NCBI GenBank assembly: GCA_025267735.1
Contig: CM046301.1
Span: 59,353,872-59,417,871, forward strand
DNA: 64,000 bases
From: Mactra quadrangularis
Lineage: Eukaryota; Mollusca; Bivalvia; Venerida; Mactridae
Reading direction: 5' to 3'
Positions within the stretch are counted from its first letter, which is position 1. Every line of letters starts with the position of its first letter. Made by a program: the position numbers and the translations under genes. Under the pieces are notes generated by a model. The model did not search any database and was not told the DNA's origin. It saw only the letters and a list, made by a program, of their open reading frames with translations. Positions 13,908 through 61,046 of this stretch are shown in pieces.

Positions 13908-15759
13908 ATGTCATTGTTCAATAGCAAACATGCAATATTTCCTAGATACATTTGTATTGAAATGATGCCAACCACTTAATCACAATTTAATGGCTAAGTT
14001 TATGAACTTTCATATGCACATAACTGGTACAAAAAATCATTCCATAAAAATAGAAAATTCTACAGTTGTACAGTAATTTATTTATTTAGTATCATGCAGC
14101 TTTGTATAAGTACTAAGATGTTTTTTCAAGTGTGTTAAGTTGGTTCATTCTTGCAGCTTGCTAAAAATACTAAGTTATCACATATTTTTGACCTGCTTAG
14201 AAACAAAAAAACTCTAGTTGTCTGATTATGAATAAAATATGAGTAAACCTAGTTAAATATCAATTACTTATATTGTAAAGAGTATACCTTTTTGTTCTAA
14301 GGTACGTAAAGATTTTTCCAACAAATTTTGTCTTCCTTCAGGATATGACATAGAAATAACAACTGAAATAGTAAATGAAAAGATTGATGTATACTATGAT
14401 AATTTGATGGAAATCTGACTTAAATTCCATGTAGTTCAATAGTTCATATTTGGAACTAGAATTTATGTTGTTTTCAGCTGAAATTAAAAAACAGTTTGTT
14501 TGTATTGGATATGACTATATATCATTGCTAAAGCACACACATGTACAACAGATTAAATCCTTTTGTTCTGCGAAGTAACATTTTATTTCATTTTTGTTCC
14601 ACATTCGTCCTGTACATACAAAGCTTTTTTGCAGGAAAACCCCATCAACATTAGTTCCCATTGAAATCTATTACACTTAACTGTCATTTCCCACAAACAT
14701 TGTCATAATGACCTACAATATTATTTCAAAGGAAATATACAAGTATTATATGAATTTATGAAATAAACTACTTATTATGTCAACTCTGAAATAAGAGTTT
14801 TTTTTATTTCAAATAAATGTATAATACAAACATTACTCATTGGTACAGTTGAGATATTACACTCAATCTTCACCAAGTCATATTAGTGCCCTGATTTACC
14901 TTCAGATCAACTAAAAGGTCTGTTACATCATCAGAAACATGGAATCCCTTGCTTACAGACAGGTTGCTTTTTTTCAGACAATGTTGAAATGGCCAACAAT
15001 GCAACTGTTATCTTAATCTAACTAAATACTGTGATCCTTTTACATTACATTATGTCCATTTGTTAGCTGCTTAAAGTAATTTCAAATAGTGAAGAGACCT
15101 TCAATCTCAATAACCTCTGGATACAAGAATGTATAATTTGGAATTATCCTCAATTCCCTTCCCTCAATAAAATCATAAATTCTCAAACTGAACTACTGGT
15201 ACATAAAGCCTTAAGAAACAGCTAAAAGCCTGAGAAAATATCACATTTTTTCATTGTGAGTATTCATTATATTGAACAATATGCCAAAAAATGTTCAGGC
15301 ACCCATCTACAAACTAAGGTCCTTTAGCATGTTTAGTGACCCAATCCAAAAGTACCCTAAAACCCCCAGTTATTCTTTTTAAATCATAAAACACTGAAAA
15401 TACATACAAGCATCATGTTCAATAGAATTTTCCTCTTCACTTCCAGTAGGAGTGATTTCTAATATAAGGTCTGATACAACTTTGTTTCTGACAGGTATTA
15501 CTTCACAAGGTGATATCTCCACATTCACTTCATTTACTAAGGAATGTCTATCTCCACATTGATATTGTCTGTTCTCATATTGGCACACTTCATTATTTTC
15601 AGAGTCTTCAATACCAGATTGATAATGTTTGACTTTGAATTGTTCTACTTTCTTGGCACCAGAGTCTATGATTCCAGCCTGAAAATGATCTGTTTTAGGT
15701 GGACGTCTTCTTAAAGAAAACTCACTAAACTCTCTTCTAATCCAGTCTTCAGACATCAT
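1..15759 (-). CDS. DNMT3-like protein with ADD domain and degenerate methyltransferase domain (3' end beyond window)
   Basis: Coding exons in order of transcription: 15759-15408, 14362-14288, 12079-11994, 10864-10817, 9889-9825, 8857-8803, 8300-8172, 6176-5955, 5072-4976, 3766-3618, 2292-2207, 1680-1596, 422-1. All visible junctions are GT-AG and in phase, giving 623 residues before the window edge. Residues 1-142 are unrecognised. Residues 143-270 form an ADD domain (ICISCG at 144-149, HPLFKG at 159-164). Residues 271-483 align with the DNMT3 methyltransferase fold (KDLGI, DLV, PRYYWGNVPGLNR). The FDG, PC and ENV motifs read YDD (291-293), PR (359-360) and EGP (408-410), so methyl transfer is not expected. 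The start Met follows an in-frame TGA directly, which excludes a longer N-terminus such as a PWWP domain on this exon. Known for the family: ADD reads unmethylated H3K4, and mammalian DNMT3L is an inactive cofactor of DNMT3A/B. A cofactor or chromatin-reader role here is inference. A pseudogene is unlikely because all frames and splice sites are intact. Confidence 0.9.
540..632 (+). repeat. tRNA-derived SINE fragment
   Basis: A GGTTCAATTCCTAGTC B-box-like segment ends a region with a partial A-box. A related B-box is near 23510. It lies in the last visible intron of the DNMT3-like gene. Confidence 0.4.
880..1075 (+). repeat. Short tandem repeat, about 37-38 bp unit, 4-5 copies
   Basis: Units share AGTAAAGGGTAATAACTCAT followed by GTAAATTTAGTAG, with decay in the last copies. 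It is intronic to the DNMT3-like gene and non-coding. Confidence 0.8.
1180..1495. mobile_element. Palindromic MITE with 17-bp terminal inverted repeats
   Basis: The ends are TATGGTGGCATATTTCT and its complement. They are flanked on both sides by GTTTTC, a likely 6-bp target-site duplication. The interior is built from inverted TAACTAGTTA/ACGT units and would fold into long hairpins. Superfamily not assigned. Confidence 0.8.
1937..1995. repeat. 30-bp tandem duplication
   Basis: GCTTCTAGTACAATGATGAA plus AGAGTAGTGG occurs twice back to back within an intron. It is a simple recent duplication. Confidence 0.7.
2992..3319. mobile_element. hAT-like MITE (CAGGGTTC ends), copy 1
   Basis: Begins CAGGGTTCATACAGAATTTT and ends with the complement of CAGGGTTCGTACAGAA. 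The interior has repeated AAGCACTTTTCAAGG-like motifs. A second copy in the other orientation is at about 23110-23446. The CAGGG termini suggest a hAT-type element. The target-site duplication is not clean. Confidence 0.7.
4170..4579 (+). mobile_element. 5'-truncated non-LTR retrotransposon 3' end
   Basis: A short frame gives SGPMIWNVIPLNIRLSENIN then QFKRAYIQWKYSGSM and a stop. This is the WN..P..IR.. FK..Y pattern at the C-terminus of LINE reverse transcriptase proteins. A 3' UTR follows and ends in an (ATT)n tail at about 4550-4579. All upstream coding sequence is absent. Confidence 0.7.
5421..5852. mobile_element. MITE with AGGGCTGTCATGATAT-type inverted ends
   Basis: The left end AGGCTGTCATGATAT and the right end ATATCATGACAGCCCT are complementary. 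TTAGCCAATA flanks the element on both sides, giving a target-site duplication of about 8-10 bp. The interior contains repeated ATATCG/CGATAT motifs. A hAT-like origin is possible. Confidence 0.75.
6618..7630. mobile_element. Mariner remnant, internally deleted
   Basis: The termini TACGAGGGGTGATTG and CAATCACCCCTCGTA are inverted and flanked by TA. On the plus strand around 7140-7220 a decayed frame reads like a mariner transposase N-terminal region (DEERPGQLTLTGTVGK). The frame is broken by stops and the catalytic core is missing, so it is dead. It sits in the intron between the ADD and methyltransferase-like exons. Confidence 0.85.
9000..9215 (-). repeat. Degenerate tRNA-derived SINE (family A)
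   Basis: Shares TTTCCTGGACCATTG and AGAAGGGTATAACC segments with the better copies at 10083-10340 and 54095-54345. The tRNA-like head near 9160-9215 is badly decayed. Confidence 0.5.
9384..9688. repeat. 33-bp minisatellite, about 9 copies
   Basis: The unit reads GGGAGATAACCCATGTTGTG then GTAGACATAGAAA, with one or two changes per copy. Because 33 is a multiple of 3, it makes long overlapping reading frames on the minus strand. These are repeat artefacts. Intronic to the DNMT3-like gene, next to the second ADD finger. Confidence 0.95.
10083..10340 (-). repeat. tRNA-derived SINE (family A)
   Basis: On the minus strand the head reads AACCCGGGTGGATAGTGCAG with a TTGGTAGCA A-box, and later a perfect GGGTTCGAATCCC B-box. 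The conserved tail contains TCTGGATCCTTG and ends near GTGTTGACAC. Other copies: 54095-54345 (-), 33650-33925 (+), 56640-56800 (+), 16010-16180 (-) and a fragment at 42340-42385. Confidence 0.85.
10491..10774 (+). repeat. Dispersed repeat R1 ending in a hairpin, copy 1
   Basis: About 250-280 bases, starting AAATCTGTGAGCTAATGCTC and ending in a hairpin (TATACCCCC...GCGGGGGTATAA). An ACGGACGCACGCAC-type simple repeat precedes the hairpin. Near-identical copies lie at 39690-39946 and 47317-47582. All three have the same orientation and an open end at the hairpin. Confidence 0.9.
11191..11938. mobile_element. hAT-like element with CAGGGGCGTAGC end
   Basis: Left end CAGGGGCGTAGCAAGGGC and right end CTACGTGCCTG are inverted with mismatches. 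The interior near 11220-11470 matches, in reverse, the sequence at 58490-58717. No transposase frame was seen. Confidence 0.6.
12223..12776. mobile_element. Possible hAT-like non-autonomous element
   Basis: The right end AGCCCTA and left end TAGGGCT are inverted. The inner right flank has CGTATCG/CGATACG tracts like other MITEs in this window. It encloses a 75-codon minus-strand frame (12484-12257) with no recognisable domain, possibly a leftover first exon. Boundaries are tentative. Confidence 0.35.
13028..13904 (+). mobile_element. 5'-truncated LINE 3' end with (TTA)n tail
   Basis: The frame SLWNSLPSDITQIKKLFKFK then QTVKQYFLDNLS and a stop is typical of a LINE reverse transcriptase C-terminus. 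A long AT-rich 3' UTR follows, with the segment ACAATGGAAATAAGGGCTTG, and it ends AAATAAA then (TTA)n at about 13857-13904. The same 3' UTR appears at 63840-63930, so both are one family. Confidence 0.8.
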
Positions 15760-16720
15760 TCAGTCCTAAAAATATATACACAAAGTAAAAGTTATCATTT
15801 AATGTATTACAAAGTTACAAAGGTAAAAGTTAAAAAAAATACAGAATCCTGCAGTCAACTCTACATTTCATGAGTTCAGCAGCTTTACACAGGATTTAGA
15901 ACAATATCTCAAGACCCAGAACTTCAGGATCAGTGATGAAAACTTGCATTCATATTTTTAAGTTTGCATTATAATATGATCATTAATTTTGTATAATGTG
16001 TTTAATACCCTGTCAACACAATTTAAGTTATCATAATGGCCAGTGCACCTAACCTAGTTTTCTTGGACCCTAGTCTATATTCTGTACTCTCATACTGTTC
16101 TACAAAGCCAGAAACATCTTGACCTTTGTGTTCATGCCTATCCTTACACAAATGGATAATCCTGATTCCTGAAGATCTCAGTATCCTTACTTTAAATTTC
16201 AACTATTATAGCAATATACTTTAATGAATTTTATCAATAATATATAAAAGTGTGGCATTGCAAAAACTTAATAAATAGTACCACTATGTTCGGACATGTA
16301 AAAATACCTACCGTGTTTTGGGGATGTGGAGCTCGATTTCGACCTTAATCGCCTAAAAAACACGTGTTTAGCACGTGTGACCTACGGTCGTTTACGACGA
16401 GTTCTCGTGCGTCGATCAGAAATTCACGTGCTTTAGCGCACCTGGCACGTGGAATTAGAGTTGACGATCTTGGGTTAATCAAATGGAACAACTACTCAAA
16501 AGATTACATTGTGCATATATAAAAAAATAGAAAAATTATGGTGAAGCATACCTGTTCATTGCACCTTCAAAACAGCTTTCAGCAAATCAGTGTCAACCGT
16601 GTACGCAATGTTGATCATGCAGTCACACTGGCGGTAAAATTCAACATTGTAGAATAAGTTTCATTCTATTAATAGAAAGTGCATGATGACGTCAGACTGT
16701 GTGGAAGAGAATAGAATAGA
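15760..16720 (-). promoter_or_regulatory. Probable 5' leader, first intron and promoter of the DNMT3-like gene
   Basis: An acceptor (TTTTTAG) lies at 15766-15767, six bases before the start codon. A matching upstream donor, AACAG|GTATGC, ends a likely non-coding exon at 16552. When joined, the leader contains a five-codon upstream frame starting at an ATG near 16560. Its TGA overlaps the main ATG. A longer upstream frame is also possible, depending on the transcription start. Within intron 1, four CACGTG E-boxes lie at 16361, 16372, 16425 and 16446. The transcription start is not known. Confidence 0.45.
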
Positions 16721-18263
16721 ATATATTTTGTATCTTTTCAAATGTGCTCAATGACAAGTTTTCATAGTTTATGATATTGTGAAACAGTATTTTTGGGTCA
16801 TCCTCGGTATATTATACATGTATATTGTTTGATATAGCTATTCAGCCATTCATACATATTGTTTATAATTTTAACTTGCAAGTGTGCATGACTTATGATG
16901 TATGTCATGTTGTAACGTTGTTTTTTGGTTATCGTAATAAATCTAACTAAAATACAAGTATTAGCATATCCAAAAATGCTTGAAATCGTCGTTTAGCCAT
17001 GTATGACATCTCTTTTAGTAAAGCATTCAAGCAATATATGTGTCAGAGTCTTATACATGTACCGTCGCATGTCTATTTATGCCTTTTCCTTAAACGATTT
17101 AAATACACTGAAAATATTACTTGACTATATACTATTGAAATTAAATGCGATGATACCTTTTGGTAATATTACCACATCCTTGAATTGACCAGCATGAAAT
17201 ATCAAAGTAAATTAACATATTATCTGCATGCTAATTCAACGTGTACTCATATGTAGTAAGCATGAGCCCTAGCATATCTCAAAAAGTGTGTTTTATAAAG
17301 CATATGAAGACATTTAAGTATTTATTAGGAGAAGGTAACACAAAGTCTTGTCTATATTTGTGACATTGCGTCAAACATCAAACATTACAGGTTGCAAATG
17401 AAAAGGAATCATTTGTCTGTCACATACAAATAACTACATGTAGCAGATGGGTTGATATGTGAAAGCAAGTAATTTCGTCAATAAATTTTTATTCAACTTC
17501 AATTTATGCAATTTTCAAATCGTGTATTCTCTCAGAATGTTTTTACACGATACTTAATTTAGACAAAATGTGAAAAATGATGAATAATTTAAGCAAACTC
17601 AAAATTAAACTAACAAGAATCATAAGAATTAGTTCCGTTTAGTTTCATTGTTTCACTATATACACATGTATCTCTAATTTGTAACAAAATTCATTGATAA
17701 GTTTATTCCCTTTTAAAGCAATCAACAAAACCTTAAACATTAGTACATGTATAAATTATTGACGGCCATTCCTCTTCTTCTTCTACAGGTATTTTCCACC
17801 ACTTATACTGGTGCACATCCAGCGTTCAATGCTAGGATTTCCTTGTGAATGAGTATATGGTATTAATATTAATATTTAAACACTTTAGTAATTAGGAATA
17901 TTGTTATTTTGTTAAACTGTCAGTGACACATTCATAAACCCCATTCATTTAAATACTTTGTATAGTACTTACTATTGATTTAAATCAGCGAGGTTAATGT
18001 TTGCGCCACTGACAGTTGAATAACCAATACCAGCGCATTCTGTACACAAACGGTCTGACTGATATCTTCACCTTCTATTTATAGAATGATATACCAGCGC
18101 GCAACTTCTGAACAGACTGATTCCTTCAGTCAGGGGACGTAACCGTGTAACTGTAAATTCGTTAGTATGCCATTTCGTATTTTCCATTTTGCGTTTAAGT
18201 AAAAACCGGATAAACTAAACCAGTCCATACCGGCCATTACTGTGGAACTCGCATTTCGCCAAG
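16721..18263. other. Intergenic region between divergent genes
   Basis: AT-rich DNA with no supported exon. It contains a short dispersed repeat near 17990-18030 (a CCACTGACAGTTGAAT core, also seen near 11138, 25255 and 55363 in various orientations). The last 150 bases before 18264 become less AT-rich and are probably the small gene's promoter and leader. Confidence 0.5.
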
Positions 18264-21200
18264 ATGGGTCAACCACAGTCGGTGTTTGACGCCAAAGGTT
18301 TGTTTTATGTTGATATTCAATTCATTGACTGTCTAACAAGAAAATATTTGTTTCCATTCCTATTAAAAACTGTTTTGTTCCTGCCATGTCATTGATTAAA
18401 ATGCCTTGCAAGATCATGTCGTTGTGAAGGTCATCTGCAAATGCTTCATAAATTCATGTATTCAGACCTTTTATTTTAGCAAATGTTGATTTTTTCAAAA
18501 TTGTTGCCTTCTATTACATGTAGCCATGTAAGATATTAGTTTAGGAGGCTGAAATATTTCGAATCACCTCGTCAATGACAAAAATGCATTGATGCTAATT
18601 GGACACAAATGCCTAATTTCTAATGTCATGATAAATGAAACTGAAAGGTGCAAGGTTAACATTTGCCATGGCATTTTAGTGTACTTAGATATTGTTTCGA
18701 TATTGAGACTTTAGAAGAGAAACTGGCTAGAATGCACCTTACCAGTACGCGCCTACTGCGCATGCGTCATTTTGCAAGTGCGCGTCCGTTGCTAACTTAG
18801 CAATAATGTAAACAAATATTGCGTCGACATTCTTCATTGAGTCGGTACTGACGGTGACCGTAAAAAAGTGGGGGTTGGGGGCCAGCAGGCCCCGATAAAA
18901 GACAGAAAATATATAACAATTTTCAGTGCCAAAAGTGGCGAGCAAGTGCTTATCATATTTCTACTTCCGGTGAATTACTACATACCGGTAAAGTGCAGCA
19001 GCCCCGAGGCCCAAGAAACTAAAGGTGTTGTGTTGCAAAATATCTGTACAGCAAATAGAATAAGTCTAAAGTCAACGAGTATGAAAAGTATCTCATATTT
19101 CATAACAGACAGTGGCTAGAATTATGGTTCAATAATATAGCCGTAGCATCAGAGTCTCAAGTTACAATAGTCCCATGATCCTTGACAACTCGACAAATAG
19201 TCCTAAATATAAGACCCTACATAACTTTTTTATCATTTGGACATTTTTCTGTTACGTAGGGTCGTAAAGGATTGCTTCAAAAACGCATAGCAAAATAAAT
19301 CATAGCATCATTAATCCTATAGGTTGTTGTAACTTAACTAGTGAAACATTTGCATAAGTTGACTTAATGTGAACATAAATAGACTTTAACAAAGCTGTTC
19401 CCTGCAATTTAGTTTTAAAGAGTGGAGAGCTGAGTTGAAAGCCGCAAAACCAATATAGTTAAAGGGTACTAATTCTTAATGACTTGTTTACATCTGCTTT
19501 TTAAAAAAATCTACTCTGGGTTTCTAATTTTAATCTGATTGCCATGGTAAAGCAATTTAACAAGCATTTATTTTTCTCTATTTTCAGGCAACATAAGGAT
19601 TTATCCTTTCCCATATGCTATAACTCACAAGATTAGACAAACTCCTTACAACTTTTTCATCAGAAAGTGTTTCTTACATCGTACTATTGTATTTACATGG
19701 CTTGTAGGAGCTGTTGCTTTTGCTCGTCTCCAGGTGGCTTGTAAGTAGTTTTATCAATGCCTTGTGTTGATGTTAAACTTAGATATTGTTCCGTTTTCCT
19801 TGACAGTCAAATCATGAATGATTTCACGCTGACTGTGTGTGAATATGTTTGTCGTCTAACAATTGTGATGCTTTGATAGCATTTTTAAGATCCGGTAGAA
19901 TAGACAAAGAGCTCAGTGGTTTAAGGTCTGCTTCTAGAGTCAATCTTGCCTACATATTTATATAAGAAAACATATTCAGTCTTCGTGAAATTTTTTAACT
20001 TTGACTGTTGAAAAACAATCAAAACATAGCTATTGGCTACTGGTGCGGTCAAGTTTGGCATGGTTTTTATATCTTAATCTTTATTCACAAATAAAAGTTG
20101 CTACTTAAAGCTTACCTATGTTTCAACTTTTTTCTGGAGTAGCCAAATACTGTTCGTGTTATGCACATGTATATTTAAATTATATACTACTATGCAGGTC
20201 CAAGCTCAGTAACTGTAACTGTAAAAGGGAACTTCTGAACCTATTTGACCAGTTTTTGAGAACCAGGTGACACCCTTAAAGCTGATTTCAAAATTCCACC
20301 TGGAAGCATTGATTATTTAGTAATATAAATATATACTAACTTATTATGTTCATTGGATATAATACACTACTATCATTTATCTATGATTTCAGTGAGAACA
20401 AAGAAAAATAAAGAAAACTGGACAAAGACCAGAGCTCATTATGATCGTAAGTAAAAAATAACTTTGATAGAACTTGTGTACATATACTAAGAAATTTGTT
20501 AGTTATTTTGCAACAAGCCCATCAAATCTTTCATTAACTCAAGTATATTTTATGTTTTGTCTACTTCAACAAGAGCATGGACATTGCTCTAGCATTAGTT
20601 TTGTACATTGTTACTGAATTTGAAGTGTGAAATTATTGAAACATTCTTTAAAAGCTGGGAGTTGAATTATAATGCAAGGTACTTCTGGATCAGAAATATT
20701 GAAAAAACTCTCAGTTTCAGTATTGCTCTACTTATTAAATATTTGTGATGTGAAAATGTATTTATATTTTTCTATGCCCACCTTTAGTCTGGTCATATTA
20801 TGCTTTGGTGTTCTTTGTGTGTTGGTCCATCTGTCAGAGAAATTGCTTGATAAGTAACACACATGTACATAAGTTTACAAAATCTTATCTGTTGACAGCC
20901 TTTGAATCAAGGATAATTTTTTTACTGATTTTATTGGCCAGGAGACGCTAATGAAGGTTGTTTGGACTTTAAATAGAAAGAACCATGTCTTCCTGATTAT
21001 AACTTAATAACCCTAAGGCCTTAGACCTTAACTTAACTAACACTTAAAGGGATTAGTAGGCAAAATTTTCAGTTCCAATTTTCGTAGTTTTGCACTTTTA
21101 TTATTATAATAGTGGTTGCAACAGACACTTTTTTTCAAAATATTTCTACTATGTCTTTTAATATTTAGGGTGTTTTTTTAACTCGACCCATGTGGGTCAG

Positions 21201-22080
21201 GTTAGCTAAAAATATATTATGTGGTATTTACTGATATGTAGCTACAAGTGTTTATTATTGTGCAGCATAACATATTATTGTGCTATAAATATATCCAAAC
21301 TGTTCCAGCTTGATAAATGAACAAAAATCGATCAATGGAAGTGTCGTAGGTCAAGAAGTATAACAAATGACGCATCTATAAATAGCTTGGGAATTCCTAT
21401 GGTACCCTTTTTTTATTAGCCGTTTTTTTTTTAATGAAAAAATTCAGCCAATACCGAGTAGTTTAGCGAAACACGGGGATGGGCTGGTGGTTGGGCATCT
21501 GGTGTCGTTAACAATAGCGTTAAAGTTTTCAATTAAGCATATATTTCTGCCATTTGTTGTCAGATCTTTATGAAACTTTATACAATGATAACATACCATG
21601 TGATGAACAGAATTAGAATGTGACCACAACTCTACCTGGCTTTATTATGGATTATTTCCCTTAGTAATTTTTGCGAAAGATTTTAAATCCAGCTTTAATG
21701 CAGTTTCCACATTACATTTCTTGTCGTTTTCAAAACAGTGTATGACATGTGTAATTATCAGTTCAGTTACATGTAATAGGTCACTAAGACTATTTAGAAA
21801 TGGGCTTTATTCATACTACAGTAATTAGAATGAATAAAAATATATTGTAATTTGCCTACTAATCCCTTTAAATGTAAAATATGAATCAAGGATGATTTCT
21901 ATAGATATACAATGCTCCCCATCACTCTGTAAAACTTGTTATAACTAAACTAGTTTTAATGAACAGTGTTTGATGATAAGCTCTAACAATCATAGTCATA
22001 CTGTTAATTTCTTTTCATTTCTATTTTCAGATCGTTTCTTTAGACCACCTCATGATCACATGCCAAATCTCAGCTGTTAA
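18264..22080 (+). CDS. Small single-pass membrane protein, 96 residues, function unknown
   Basis: Four exons, 18264-18297, 19588-19740, 20393-20446 and 22031-22080, join in phase through GT-AG introns and end in TAA. The protein starts MGQPQSVFDAKGNIRIYPFP. It has one hydrophobic segment at about residues 44-62 (IVFTWLVGAVAFARLQVAL), then a basic stretch (RTKKNKENWTKTR) and a His/Pro-rich end (HRFFRPPHDHMPNLSC). The size, single membrane segment and charged tail resemble small mitochondrial inner-membrane subunits, but I cannot assign it to a known subunit. The start codon sits in AAGATGGG, a YY1-like start context often seen in genes for mitochondrial proteins. An ATTAAA at 22233 could be the polyadenylation signal. 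It is transcribed away from the DNMT3-like gene and towards GAA. Confidence 0.75.
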
Positions 22081-24981
22081 CTCACTATTTAATTTATAGA
22101 ATGGAAAGAAAGACCAGGGAAGTGATAAAATAGTGAAAGAACTTAGTACTGTGTTTTCGTTTTACAATATTTTGAAATTTGTACCTCCATTGTAGATGTG
22201 TATTATAAAAAATTTGAAATATTAACGATAAAATTAAAATCAATCATTGTGTGTCTTTTTTTATAAATTTGTCTTCAAGGTCTATAGTCACATGATCTTA
22301 ATCAACTAAATAATAGGTTTAAATAACTCTTTGTTTTTAACTAGTTTCTCTTTCTGCACAAGTAATTGATTGATATCAAATATCATGGCACAAAATGACT
22401 ACTATTCGAACATCAAGATTTGCAATCAATTGGTGCCAAATCCATTACGAACATAATTTACATGATATATTGTGCTGAGGATTCAGAGTAATCAATTACA
22501 ATTCATTGCATAGTGTAGGCATGTGTCTGAAAAAGAAACCTTATTGTATGTGCTGTTGATTCTTTTCTATTTTTGACTTGGAGTAAAATTAAGATAAAAA
22601 CTATTGTTCGCTTGGTTGAAGATCACTCGACTAAATACTGTTATAATTTCCACCTAAGTTTATCCACAGACATACCAAACTTGGAAAGTTAAATCTGGTG
22701 TTATGTCATTGGTTACACTACTTGTTAAAAGCTTTATAGTCAAAAGAAGATCAAGCTATCAGATGTGGAACATAGCCTTGGTATAACTCGTAAAAGTAAT
22801 ATATAAAATGAGACAGTGACATTAATTTCATTAACTAGGAACAATCAAAGATAAAGACTAAGAATTATAAGACTGAGGGTTACTCTTAATTTGTAGCAAT
22901 GTATGTAACTTGTGAACTAATACTCATTTGGGTATTTTCAAACAGTCTTAATCATTCAAGTAGACATCCTGAGTGACTTCTAGCAAAAAGCAGATGCTTG
23001 TTTTGAGTAACAAACTTGATGAAAAAGTCTGTTTTTTCATTAGAATTGCTGCTAAAATCTTGTGACAGATGTAACAGATACTGAAGTCCATCCTTACAGC
23101 AGCCTGTGATACAAGTACATATATTCAGCAGCCTGTACAGACCTTGAATTTTAAGGTCTACCTTGAAAAGTCCTTCAAAATGATTTTCAGTGCTTAAAAG
23201 TGCTTATTTTCATTAGCAACCTTGAAAAGTGCTTATTTTCGGTCCAATAATGCTTGAATATTAAAATTTTATAAGTAATTTTAATTTTAGGCTGGAAAAT
23301 GAGAGGAGATAGACTGAAAGTTAGGGAAGAAGAATATTACATTTAACCAGTCATATAAAATATAATGAATAATAGTCCTTGAATTTGGCACTTTTGTCCT
23401 TGAAAAGTGCTTGAATTTTGTCACTAAAATTCTGTACGAACCCTGATATTGATGTGCAATATGTTGCTTTGGCACAGTAGTAGAGGGCATGATTTCAAGT
23501 TCATTGGTTCTGGGTTGAATTCCTAGTCACAGCATGATATGTACATCATGAAAATTCAAAATTGTGATTTTCCTCCATAGATGAAGATGTCAGTTTTATG
23601 TGGAAGGGTACATTAGAACTGGTGAAGAAAATCTCCAAGAAAGCAGCATGGGTGAGCAAGGGCTGTACATAACTTAATACATTTTAAAGTTGATAATAGG
23701 CACAAAACTCAAATTAAAATGTAAGTCGTATATATAAACAAGAAAGATGGTTGAAAAGTGTTCATTTATTATATAAGAATTAAAAAATCAAGCAATCAAA
23801 AGCATCGTACAAAAAACTTGAACAATTATTAAAACTTGCTTACATAGCACATTTTTTAAAACAATGGTTAAAACAATCTTACATTCAGTTAACATTCATA
23901 TTATTAACAATATTTTACACCCATGTAAATTACAACTGATCTAGTCGGCAAGTTGAAAACAACTGGCAATGAAAGTTTTTTTTCCATGTAGACTTGGACT
24001 GGAAACTTCAAGTCAAGAAAATGCATCTAGCTACTCTGCTTAGAAATAACCTATATCTTGCTGTACTATTTCTAGCAGTTGGCAGGCTTTTCAAATTTAT
24101 TCTTTCATTCAATGAATCTAAATTTCATATTCTAATAATATTTCAAATTCTAATTATAATACTTGTAATACAAAACCTGGCAAGATCATTATATGAGGAC
24201 AATACAATAAAGACATAAAATGTGGAGAAAATCATCAAAGAAATAAACATTAAAAAAAAAAATCTATTCATAACTCAACAGCTTATTTTCCCATGCTAAA
24301 GTTAGTGAAAAATTCCAAGCATTTCATATCATTTTAATCACCGAATGGCTCAACATTTTTCAGAAGAGAAAAAACATGAACAATCATCTAGGGAGAATTT
24401 TAGTGTTTCATAAAGAGTATTATGTAGCAGTTTTTCACTATGTAAGATGTACAAAGCTATAACAGACAGATAACAGTATTTATATTACAAAATGTATAAA
24501 ACTTAATTACATGTTCCACTGAAGATTCAAGTGGTCCAAGAAATTCATTGATGGATGTAGCTTTATATGCTTTAATATATAAAAACCGTCTGAAGTCGTA
24601 TTGCAATATTAACCGGTATATTGGTTAACCGTTACACCCCTAAGAATTATATCCATAAAATTTTGTGATTGTCATAATAATTATGCATGAATGCCCAAAG
24701 AACAATATGTATTGCAATATATTGCAATACGGTTTTTACGGTGATTTATCATACCTAAAAAAGTGAAGAGCAGTTTAAAGTCTACTTGCATACACATTTA
24801 AATTTTAAAAGTTCATAAATTTAGCATTAATCTAATGTTCTTAATATTTAAAAATTCCTAAAATAATTCATTCATAACAATCAATCACAGTGCGACTCAA
24901 AAGAAAATAGTCCAAATAGTCCCAGCTATTTCTGTCACCATAGGCTTTTAAAATAGGATCTGTCAATCAAATTAAACCCAA
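22081..24981. other. Convergent intergenic region
   Basis: Between the small gene's stop and the GAA-like stop. It includes the small gene's 3' UTR, a hAT-like MITE (about 23110-23446), a tRNA-like SINE fragment with a GGGTTGAATTCC B-box (about 23480-23545) and low-complexity AT-rich DNA. The short frames at 23994-24218 and elsewhere have no codon or motif support. The GAA 3' UTR must lie at its right-hand side, but I could not choose its polyadenylation site. Confidence 0.5.
23110..23446. mobile_element. hAT-like MITE, copy 2
   Basis: Inverted relative to the copy at 2992-3319. It contains CTTGAAAAGTGCTTATTTTC units and ends TTCTGTACGAACCCTG. It lies between the small gene and the GAA-like gene. 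Confidence 0.65.

Positions 24982-61046
<36,065 letters not shown>

Noticed and set aside
13857..13975. Poly-Tyr and poly-Ile frames
   Set aside because: Translation of the (TTA)n tail of a LINE.
23994..24218. 74-codon plus-strand hydrophobic frame
   Set aside because: AT-rich sequence giving Leu/Ile codons by chance. No splice partners and no domain, and it overlaps the likely GAA 3' side.
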